Below are positions 12,401 through 24,400 of a DNA stretch of 47,174 bases, piece after piece. The notes beneath the pieces are model-generated. The model was not told where the DNA came from and ran no database searches. It saw only the letters and a program-made list of their open reading frames with translations. The stretch is from positions 1 to 47,174 of the forward strand of contig JBEKTY010000046.1 in the NCBI GenBank assembly GCA_049515555.1, written 5' to 3'. A program made the translations under genes and the position numbers. Every line of letters starts with the position of its first letter. Positions within the stretch are counted from its first letter, which is position 1. This DNA comes from JBEKTY01 sp049515555 (lineage in GTDB: Bacteria; Planctomycetota; Planctomycetia; Pirellulales; Thermoguttaceae).

Positions 12401-15400
12401 CGAGTTCAACGGCTGGCAGAACGGCAACGAGGCCTCGAACGGCACCATCGGCGCCGTGATGGTCTACGACGGGGCCTTGTCGACGCAGGACATCCAGACC
12501 ATCCAAACCTACCTCCGGGCCAAGTACCTGGGCGACGGCCAGTTGCCCCCGGCCGGCGTCCTGCCCCCCACCACGGCCCTAACCGTGGCCGCCGGCGCCA
12601 CGTTCGACCTGAACGGGACCGGTCAGACCGTGGCCTCGCTCGCCGATTACCCGGGGGGTCCCGGGGGAACCGTCAACATCGGCTCCGGCATGCTGACCGT
12701 CGGCGACAGCAACTCGACCAGCTTCTCCGGCATCCTGGCCGGCCTCAGCCCCACGGGCGCGCTGGTCAAGCAGGGCAGCGGCACGCTGACCCTCACCGGG
12801 CCGAGCACGTTCGTGGGCAGCGTGCAGATCAGCCTAGGCACGCTCGTCCTGGGCGCCTCCAACACCTTGCCCACGGGCACGATCAACGTCACCGCCAACG
12901 GCACCCTCGCCTTCGGCGTCGTTCCTACCCAGGCCTTCACGATCGGCGGCCTGGCGGGCGGCGGCGGCGTTACGCTGGCCGATACCAGCGCCAACCCGAT
13001 CACCCTCAACGTGGGCGGCAACGGCCAGAACACCACCTTCTCCGGCAACTTCTCGGGGGCCGGCAGCCTGAACAAGGTCGGCAGCGGCACGCTGACCCTC
13101 AGCAACGCGCCCGGCTACGGCGGCAATACCCAGGTCTCCGGCGGCACGCTGGACCTGAACAGCAAGTACTACCTGCTGGGCCCGACGCAGCAACTGATCC
13201 TCAGCGGCGGCACGATTGCCAACGGGGTCGTCGACAGCACCGCGACGTTCGACCTCCGGAGCGGCACCGTGGCCGCGTCCTTGATGGGCAGCGCCGGAGC
13301 GCTGAAGAGCACCTCCGGCACGGTCCAAGTGATCAGTCCCAGCAACACCTATTCCGGCGGCACTACCGTCCAGGAGGGCACGCTGCAAGTCTCCGGCAGC
13401 GGCCAGCTCCCCCAGAACCGCCCGATCACCCTCAGCGGCGGAACCCTGTCGTTCTCCCCCATTTCCGCCGGCCTCGCTTCCACCTACTACGGCGGGCAGG
13501 GCAATGGGTTCAACTATAACACAGGCGCCACACAGCCCTGGAATTACAACATCGGCAACATGACCCTGGGCCAGCTCCAGAGCACCCTGGCCACGTTCAA
13601 CGTGGGCCTGAGGACGAACACCACCGCCAAGGTCGGCAATACGGCCTCGTTCTTCAACGGCACGAACAACTCGATGTTCGACGCCCCGTACAACGTCAAC
13701 CCCACCGACCAATTCATCGACACTTACACCGGCTTCTTCAACGCCCCGGTAAGCGGAAACTACGTGTTCTGGAGCAATGCCGACGACAACGCGCGGATCT
13801 GGCTGGACAACAGCAATTCAGAAACCTCTTACAATTGGGGGAACACCGGCAACATTTATCTCACCCAAGGCGCCCATCCCATTACCATCGCCCATCAGGA
13901 AGGCGGCGGAGACCAGTGGGTTGCGATTTACGTGCAAGGCCCCGGCGACAACAACAATTATTTCCTCCCCAATTCGTACCTCACCAGCGCCCCGCTCAGC
14001 GTCAGCTACACCAGCAGCAACGTGACGGTGACGGCCAACTCGACGATGGACGTGCAGGGGGCTACCACGGCCTACCTGGGCGGCTTGACCTTGAACCCCG
14101 GCGTGATTCTGACGACCACCAACAACGCCCTGCAGTTCACTTCGACCAACCTGGGGACCAGCCTCACGGGCGGGGGCGTGTTCGGGCTGAACCTCACCGG
14201 CACCTCGCTTGCCGCCGGCGTTATAACCGACAACGGCAACCAGGCCACCCTCAACACCACGGGCAGCGGCACGCTGGTCCTCAATGCGACCATCGTCCAA
14301 GGGTCCGCCGTCCCCAACATCCTGGGGCACACGACTATCAACATCAACGGCGCGGGCCAGAAGCTGATGCTCGTGGGCTCGAATGGCTCGATGGCCAGCT
14401 CCCAGGGCGGCGCCCAGATCTACCTCAACGGCGCCGGCTCGGCCCTGCAACTGGCCTCGATCGACGCGACCGCGGTCAGCTATGATCTGCCGGCGAACAA
14501 CGTGAATTTCGCCTCCAACACCACCCCCAGCTTCACCGCCGGCATGGACTTCGCCACGCAGGGCGGGGCCGTCTCGGGCGGCACCGTCAACCTCACCAAC
14601 GGACTCACCGGCGGCCAGTTCGCCAACAGCCAGACGATGAGCTTCGCGGCCAACAGCGGCTATAGCCTCAATGTCAACTCGCCGGTGAACAACAGCGGCA
14701 CGCTGCTGGGCGGGGCCACGCCGGGCGCCTACGTCAACCTCACCCTGAACAACTCGCCGGGCGCCACGGTGGCCCCCCAAGCCGGCGACCTGAACCTCCT
14801 GAACCAGCAGACCGTCGGCCAGTTCTCGCCGACGGGCACCGGCAGCGTGACCTTCGCCGGGGGCTTCAACGGCGACCTGTCGCAGTTGGCTCCCACCGCC
14901 GGCGGCACCTTATACCTGCCCACCGCCAACCCGGCCATCACCAACACCAACAGCATCGCGGTGGACGTGGCCAACACCACCGCCTATATCCTGGGCGGCA
15001 AGTTCGCCTTGGGCAGCCCGACCACGACCCTGGAGTTCGACGGCGGCACGCTGGGCGCCAGCGGCGTGACCCCCGGCGGCAACGTAATGACCAACCCCAT
15101 CGTCTTCGGCGGCAACCAGAGCATCCACATCGTGCCCAGCACCAGCCGCCTCGCGACCCTGTACGCCCTGACGTTCACCTCGGCCATCAGCCTGGCCGGC
15201 GGCAACACCTACACGTTCGACGACATCAACGGGCTGTCGACCTTCTCGGGCGTCATCAAAGGACAGGGCGGGGTGGCCTTCACCCCCGCCGGCGGCGACC
15301 CCAACAACAACTACAACTGGAACAATAACGTCCAGGCCAACATGAACCCGATATTCTCCGGGTTCAACACCTACAGCGGCGGCACGACGATCAACAGCAG

Positions 15401-18400
15401 CAACGTGCGGGCCACCAACCGCCAGTCGTTCGGCACCGGCTCGATCTACTTCAACCGGGGCGGCATCGACGCCCTGTCGAACCTGACCGGCGAGCTGGCC
15501 GTGGCCAACCAGTGGTCGACCGCCGGCAACGAGATTTGGTTCCGCGGCCCGAGCAGCATCGAGCTGACCAACCCCGCCTCCAATCTCCTTTCCGGCGGGG
15601 GCGCGACCTTCCGCATCCCCGACGGCGGCACGGTGACCGTCGACGGCGCGATTACCGGCATCGGCAGCTTCTACCGCGGCGGCGACGGCAACGGCACCCT
15701 CGTCCTCAACAACCCGGGCAGCACCTACAACGGCACCAACGGCGGCTGGAACGACTGGTGGTACAGCACCAACAACAACCCGGATACCTACAACAAGGGC
15801 AGCAATACCTACACTTTCCTGCCCACCAGCTTCGGCAAGAACGACAACGGCGGCAACACCGTGCTGATGCTCGGCAGCACCTTCGACCAAAACACGGGCG
15901 CCATGACCGCCAGCCCCTTCGGCCTGGGCAGCCTTCGTTGGCAGTACTGGGGCAACATGGTCAACGGCACCCCCAACCCGCTGACCATCGGCAACGGCAT
16001 CGTCATGGAGGGCGACATGGGCGTTACCGGCGGCGCGGGCATTACGCTCACCGGCGACGTGCTGATCTGCGACCGCGACACAGGCTGGACCAATAACCAG
16101 AACAATAGGGATACCCGCATCGCCGGTTATCGCGACCTGTACGCCTCCGGCAACGTGACCCTCGGCGGCCGGCTGATCTCCTCGGGCGCCAACTGGAACG
16201 ACGGCTACAACGGACTGAATATCCGCGGCGGCACGGTCACCCTCAGCGGCGACAACAGCATGCTCTACAGCCTGATGGTCACCCAGGGCACGGTGGTGGC
16301 CGGCAGCGCCACGGCCCTCGGCAGCCCCACCGTCGGCAATGCCAACCCCGTCCTGCTGGGCAACGCATTACTCACGGCCGGCACCGGCGACGGCACGATC
16401 GCCCTCCTGGCGGGCACCGCCACCTCCGGGGCGCTGAACATCGCCAACAATATTAACGTGACCGCCAACGGCAACGGCACGAGCATCGGCGGCGGGCCCC
16501 TCGCCACAGTGCCGCAGACCTTCTCCGGGACCATCGCCTTGGCCCAGGGCGTGAACCTCGTCTCCGGCCCGGCGGGCGTCGTCTTTAATGGGGACATCAA
16601 CGACGGCGGCAACCACTTCGGCGTCAACGTGCAGGGGACCAACACCGTCACCCTGGCCAGCCTGACCCACTATACCGGCGCGACCACGGTCAACGGCGGC
16701 AACCTGGTGCTGGACTTCACGGCGGGCACGGCCCCGGCCAACAACATTATCAACAGCTCCTCGCCCCTGGTCCTCGGCGCCGGCTCGCTGAGTGTGCTTG
16801 GCGCACGCAGCCAGAGCTTCCTCAACGCCACGACGCTCAATCCGGGCGGAATGTTAGTCAACGTCAACGGCGGCGGCACCCTCAACTTCGCCGCGATCAA
16901 CCGCACGGCCGGCGGCACCGTGGCCTTCAGCCCCACGGGCACGATTACGACCACTTCGCGCGGCCTGGGCGGCAATGGCACGATCCTCACCGACGCCAAA
17001 GGCACGGCCTACGCCACCGTGGGCGGCGGCGATTGGGCCGCCGTTATGGCCAACAACACCATCGTGGCCGGACAGACCATCGGCGGCTTCTACACCAATA
17101 GCGATACGGGGCCGCCGCTCAGCGGCAACGCCAACGTGGTTACCAACCCCACGCTCACCGGGCCTACGACCATCAGCAGCCTGCGCTTTAACGACAACAC
17201 CGCTGCCCGCACGGTCGATTTGAGCGGCCAGAGCCTGACCACCGGCGGCATCCTGGTCACCGCTAACGCGGTGAACGGCTCCGGCATCACCGACAGCAAC
17301 TCGCAAAACCCCGGCAGTCTGCAAGGGCCCGCCGGCGGCGACCTGGTCGTCATCCAGAACCAGTACAGCGCTGATACGTTTACCATCGGTGCCAACATCG
17401 CCAACAACCCCGCCAACGGCGTCAGCAGCGGCCTGACCAAGTCGGGCGGCGGCACGCTCGTGCTCAGCGGTACTAACAGCTACAAGGGCACGACCTACGT
17501 CAACGGCGGCATGCTGCAAGGCACCGTCAACAGCCTGCCCACCAACATCGTCATGAGCAACAGCGCCGGCCAAGGCGCCGGCGTCACGATCGACGACCAG
17601 GGAAACAGCGTGGCCTTCAACCAGCTCATCAGCGGCAAGGGCTCGTTCACCAAGGTCGGCAACGGCACGCTGACCCTCGGCGTGGGACTTCAGAGCTACG
17701 GCGGCCCCACGACCATCGGCGCCGGCACGTTGCAACTCGCGGCCACGTCCATGCCCAGCTCGTTGGTGGCCTGGTACTCCGCCTCGGCGTTGAGCTACGG
17801 CGCCGGACAGCCGGTGCAGACCTGGAGCGACCTCTCGGGCCACGGCCACACCGCCTCGTACAGCGGCGGCACCCAGCCGATTTATCTGACGAATCAGGCC
17901 GGCAGCCAACCGGCCGTCAATTTCAACAACGGCTGGATGAACGTCGCCGGGAACATGACCATCGGTTCCGAATACGTGGTCTTGAAGTCGGCCTACGGCA
18001 ACGGCTCGACCTTCGGCCCGGACTGGGGCTGCCCGTTGGGCACCCAGAGCGACAACAACGAATACATGCTCCAGGGAAACAACACCAATTTCTGGAACGA
18101 CGGCAACCGCATTCCGAAAGACGTCTACCAGAACGGCAGCTCCGTGTCGTCGGCCAACACCTTCGCCCTGAGCAACGTCGGCCAGTACTTCGTCATGCAG
18201 GTCGATTGCAACGCCAACGACGTCTATTCCAATGCGTTCAAGCTCGGCGGAAACGCGGGCTGGAACAACAGCGACCTGGACATCGCCGAGGTGCTGGCCT
18301 TCAACACGCAACTCAGCGCCAACGATCAGGCTTCCGTCGGCGCGTACCTCTCGGCGAAGTACGGTATCACCACCGCGTATGTCCCGACGACGAGCTACGG

Positions 18401-21400
18401 GCCGTCTGCCCTCCCGTCGGGCACGGCCCTGACCGTGACCGGCACCTTCGATCTCAACAACAATTTGGCGGAAGCCATCGGCTCGCTGGCCGGCGGCGGC
18501 AACGTGCGCATCGGCAGCGGCGCCTTGACCACCGGCGGCAACAACGGCACGACCAGCTTCTCGGGCAACATCTCCGGCAGCGGCAGCCTGACCAAGGCCG
18601 GCAGCGGCACGATGACCCTCAGCGGCGCCAACGATTTCAGCGGAACGACCACGATCAACGCCGGGGCCATCTGCATCGCCAATGCCAACGCCCTGGCCAA
18701 CAGCGCCGTGGCGGTCAACGTGGCCAACGGCCTGACGTTCGGCGTCAGCGGTGTGGTCAACCTGGGCGGCCTGTCGGGCAGCGGGGCGATGACGCTGGCC
18801 GACCCCGGCCTCCCCGTGAACCTCCAGATCACCAACAGCGCGGCCAGCGCCACTTACTCGGGCGTCATCTCCGACGGCGGCGCCGGCAGCTCGATCGCCG
18901 TGACCAACGCCAATGGCGGACTGTTCGCCTTGAGCGCCCGGAACAGCTACAGCGGCCAAACGGTGATCATGGGCGGCGTGTTCCAGGCCAACGACGGCGG
19001 CGGCCTGCCCGCCGCCAGTTCCCTCAACCTCACAAATGCGATCCTGCAGAGCGACGGCCCGGCCCTCTTCAACCGCACCATCGGTTCGACCGCCCCGGCG
19101 TTCAGCATAGATGGCGCCAGCGGCTTCGCGGCCACCGGCGGCATCTTCACGGTGAGCCTCAACACCACGCCCCAGTTGCCCCAGGGCAAGCCGCTGGTTT
19201 CGGGCACTGATTTCGGACCGGGCCAACTCTGGACGGCGCTGACCTTCGGCTCGTCGACGGCCAACAACGTGGTCAATCTTACCAACCCCGTCGTTCTGGA
19301 TCCCGTCAGCACCACGATCTCGGTGGCCCAGGGCGCGGGCGGCGACGCCGCCCTCCTGAGCGGCGTCATCTCCGACGGCGCCGGCAGCGTCAACGGCAGC
19401 CAGCTCATCAAGACCGGCCTCGGCACGCTGCAGCTCAGCGGCGCCAACACCTACTCGGGCGGCACCAGCATTTCCTTCGGCACCTTGACGGTGATGGGCC
19501 CGGGCGCCCTGGGCAACCCGGCGAGCACGGTGACGGTGGACCCGGGCGCCACGCTGGGCGTGGCCCTGCCCGCGTACACGTTGGTCAACCCGTTAGTAGA
19601 CAGCACGGGCTCGGGGATCCAGTTGGGCAACGCCGCGCTGGCCTCGGCCACCGTCTTGACCCTCAACAACGACCAAGACAGCATTCTCCCCGCCAACATC
19701 ACCGACCAGACCGCCGTCAACGCGGGCGCCATCGGATCGGTGGTAAAGGGCGGCGCCGGTCAGTTGACCCTCACGGGCGCTAACACCTTCAGCGGCGGCC
19801 TGACCATCCAGAACGGCAACGTCGTGCTGGGCAGCTCGACTGGCGCGGGCAGCGGGCCGGTCACGTTCGCCACCACCGCCACGTTGCAGGCCAACGCCCC
19901 CGGCCCCAACCCCACCGTCACTTTGGGCGGCTTCGTTGTCGGCAGCAACTACACGGGGACCGTGGACTTGAACGCCAACGCGATGAACGTCACCGGGCCG
20001 ATCGCCGGCCCGGCCAACTCGACGCTCAAAGCGGTCGACACGAGCGGCAACGGCGGCGGCAGCATGACCCTCAACAGCAACAGCCCCAAGTTCGCCGGCA
20101 CCTTGATCGTCAACACCGGCGCGACGGTCGCCGCCGGCAACAACACGACGGGCAACGTGTTCGGCACGGGCCTCATTAAGATGACCGGCGGCACGCTGGT
20201 TGTGCCCCCGGGCGGGGTCCCGCCCGTGACCAACGGACTGGTCGGGTTCTGGAAGCTCAACGAGGGCAGCGGATCGACCGCCAGCGACTCCTCGGGCTAC
20301 TCCGCGCCAACCGACGGCGTGCTGAGCACCAATGCGAGCTGGACGACGCTGGCCGCCGTCGGCGCCACCGCCCCCACCGGCATCAGCCTGCCGTTCTCCA
20401 GCGTGGTGCACATCAACGGCAACAACCCGGGCGTGACGATGGGCGCGCTGAAGGCCTTCGGCGCTACCACCACCACCCAGTTCGGCTCGGCCCGTACGAT
20501 CTCCGGCTGGGTCGAGCTGGTGCCACCCAATAACCCGGGCGATTGGCACGATTTGTTCGGGTTCATGGGTAACGAGACCAATGCCACTTACTTCGACATG
20601 GAGTCGGGCAACGGCGGCAACTTCACCCAGCACACCTACGGCGGCGATACGACCATTTCCCCGATCGTCACCGGCCAATGGGTTTACCTGACGGCCACGT
20701 TCGACCCCACCCAGAATAACGGAAATATCAACGTCTACTACGATGGCGTGCTGAAGAACTCGGCGCAACAGCATGGCGGCGTGTTGACTACGTTCGACAA
20801 CTTCGGCGTCCAGCTCCTCCGCCCCGGCTGGACCGAGAACGTCAGCGACGTGAGCGTGTACAACCGCGCCTTGACCGCCCCGGAAGTCGGCCAGCTCTAC
20901 ACCTGGAGCGGCGGCAGCGCCCAAACGCTGTCCAACGCGATAACCGTTACCAGCGATTCGACCCTGGAAGTCCCCAGCTATGGGTCGCAAACCACGTTCA
21001 GCGGGCAGTTGACCATCACCGGCGGCCAGACGCTGCACGTTACCGGCGGCAGCAGCAGCAGCAATGCCATCAACCTCATCGCCGTCAGCGGTCAGACCAA
21101 CCTGGGGGCCACCCAGACTCCCACCTTCGACGTGCAGAGCCCCAACACCCTGGCCCTGACCGGCACCGTCGAAGGCATCGTCGGGCTGAAGGTGGGCACG
21201 GGCGCCGCCAACAGCACCGGCACGCTGCAGCTCGGCGGCAGCAACGTGTTCTCCGGCGGCGTGACGATCCAGAGCGGCACGCTGCAAATGGGCAGCACCG
21301 GCGCCATGAACGCCAATTCGCCCAATGCCGTAACCTTCGCGGGCGGCAGCAACGGCGTGGCCCAAGTGTTCCAACTCAACGGCAACTCGGTCGCGATCGA

Positions 21401-24400
21401 CTCCCTGATCCAGGCCAACGGCAACGCCGGCACGCCGATCGTCGAGAACGGCAACGCCGCTGCACAGGGGGCCACCCTGACCATTAACACCACCGCCGAC
21501 AAGGAATTCAGCGGCACGATCCGCGACGGCACCGGCATCGGCGCCAAACCGCTCGGCCTGGCGGTCAATCCCGGGGCCGGCCACACCTTCACCCTGAGCG
21601 GCAACAACAGCTTCAGCGGCACCGCCACGGTCAACAGCGGCACGTTGCAGGCGTTGCAGGGCCCCTACTCCAGCCTGACCGGCCCCATCAACGTGGTCAA
21701 CAGCAACGCCAACGTGACCTTCAACCAGAGCGGCAGCGGCGCCTACGCCAATGTGATCAGCGGCAACGGCTCGTTGACCAAGACCGGTTCCGGCACGCTC
21801 GCCATCGGGGCAGCGACCCCCAGCAACTATACCGGCGTCACGACCATTACGGGCGGCACGCTGCAGTTGGCGGTCACCCAGAACGGGCCCGCCCCCACGG
21901 TGCTGAACGGCAACTTTATGAGCCCCGACGTGACCGGCGCTCCGGGCGGCTTCCTGTACATCAACCAAATGAGCCAGGCCCAGGCCCAAGCGCTGGTCTG
22001 GACGGGTGCCGGCGCGCTGTTCTCAAACGGCAGCGGCTGGGGTTTCCAGAACGTGCCCGACCCCAACGTCCAGGGGTGGAACCAGGGATTCAGCCTCCAG
22101 AATCTCTCTCAAATCAGGCAAACCCTGTATTTCACCACGCCGGGCATTTATACGCTCAGTTGGGAGCAGGCCAATCGAAACGCCCAGCAGCAGAATCCGT
22201 TCACGGTGCAGCTCGATTCCACCGGCAACACGGCCGCCTATAATGGTGCGCCCGACCTCGGTAGCACTGCCTGGGAGCAGGCCAGTTGCCAACTGCCCAT
22301 TGGAACCGCCGGCTACCACACCATCATCTTTACGGGGACAATCCCCAACCCCGGTAACAATGACCAGAGCACGGGAATCGACGATATCAGCCTTGCTGTC
22401 GGCGCCACTCCCGTGACTGGGGCCTCGCTGCCCCAGACTACCACCGTGCAACTGGGCGGGCCCGGCGGCTCGACCCCCACGTTCGACCTCAACGGAGGGT
22501 CGCAGCAGATCGCCGCCCTGGCCGACGTGCAGGGCAGCAACGTGATGGGCACGGTCCTCAATAACAACAATTCCACGCCAGCCACTTTGACCTTTAGCCC
22601 CACCGGCGGCTCGAGCAGCAGCTATAGCGGCACCATCGGCGGCGGCCAAGGCACGATCAACCTCGTCATGAACGGCAGCGGGACGCAGATACTCGCCGGC
22701 GGGAACATCTATCAGGGCACGACCACCATCTCCGGCGGCACCCTGAGCGTAACCAGCCTGGACAACGGCAACCTGGCGACCCCCAACGGCCTGGGGACCT
22801 CGACCAGCGACCCCGGCAACCTGATTCTTGACGGCGGCACGCTCCAATACTCCGGCAGCGGCGCCGCAAGCACGATCCGGCTCTTCACTTTGACCCCCAA
22901 CGGCGGCACGCTGGACGCCTCCGGCACCGCCCCCGCCGCCACCGTGAGCTTCACCAACACCGGCGCGATTGCGACCAGCGGCGCAAGCCCGAACCGTATC
23001 TTGACCCTCACCGGCACCAATACCGGCAACAATACGCTGACGCCGATCATCGCCGATGTCGTCCCGCAAACCCAGACCGTGTCGGTGCAGAAGACGGGCA
23101 GCGGGACGTGGGCCCTCGCCGGCGCCAATACCTATAGCGGCGGCACCACTATCAGCAACGGCACGCTGCTGGCCGCCAACGCCAGCGGCTCGGCCACCGG
23201 CAGCGGCCAGGTGACGGTCGGCAGCGGCGGCAGCCTGGGCGGCGGCGGCTCCGTGGCCGGGCCGGTGTGGGTCCAAACGGGCGGGCACCTCGCCCCCGCC
23301 GCCGGCTCCGGCGTCGCCACCACGCTGACGCTCGGCACCGGCTCCGTGGGCGGCCTCCAGTTGGACGCCGGCTCGAACCTGGACCTCACCCTCGGCGCCC
23401 CCGCTACGCAGGGCGTACCCAGCGTCAACGACCGGGTGGCCGTGCTCAACGGCGACGTGACGCTGCCCGCCGCGGACCCCAGCGGCAACAGCGCCGTCGT
23501 CATTAACATGAACCAAGTGAACGGCTTCGGGCTGGGGACCTACGACTTCCTGGACTACTCCGGCAACCTCTATCAGGGCACGACGCTGGTGCCGGCGAAT
23601 ACGACGCTGGCAGCCGGCACCTTCTCCTTCCTGCCGACGAGCAGCCAATACATCTATCAGGTTAGCACCGGCACCATTAACGGCATGAACGATCTGGTGT
23701 TGAGCGTCGCACCCGGCGGGGCGCTAACCTGGTCGGGCGTCGGCAACGGCTCCGGCAGCGGCGTCTGGAGCACCAACGACATTGCCTGGAACGCCGCGAC
23801 TTCCACTTATCAGAGCGGCAGCGCGGTCGTGTTCGAGGACGCGCCCAGCGGCGACCTCAATCCGGTCGTTACGCTCAACACGACGGTCGCGCCCTTCCGC
23901 GTGGCGTTCAATTTTGGCCCCAACAGCACCACGAGCTATACGCTCACCGGCAGCGGCACGCTGACCGGCTCGCAGACGACGCTGACCGTAGGCACTTCCG
24001 GCGGCAGCGGCGGCATGGTCACGCTGCAGGGCGGCGTGGCGTACACCTACGGCGGCACCACGAGCGTTACCAACGGCAGCACGCTGGCCCTGGACGGCGG
24101 CTGGATCCAGAACAGCAACGTGACGGTGACCGACGCCAACCTGGGCGTCACCGGCAACGGCGGCACCCTGGGTGGGACGCTCTCGCTGGGCACGGCGGGC
24201 GGCGGCGGCAGCAACCTGACGTTGGCGGGCGGCGCCACCAGCGGCAGCCTGACCGTCAACGGCCAGGCCACGGTCACCGGCGGCACGTTCGCCGTCGGCC
24301 CGGGGGTCACGCTCAATGCCAACGGCGGCCTGGCCGTCAGCAACGGCACGATCACCTCCGACCCCGCCAGCACGATCAGCATCGCCTCGGGAAAGGTGCT

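Noticed and set aside
8652..12506. A minus-strand open frame of 1,284 codons inside the giant gene, with similar ones at 2817-6131, 6387-8579, 16854-19226, 19593-21989 and 23724-25730
   Set aside because: These are antisense to PATR repeats whose GGC, AAC, ACC and GTC codons contain no reverse-strand stops. The predicted proteins are low-complexity Ala, Gly, Arg, Val and Asp with no domains or ribosome binding sites.
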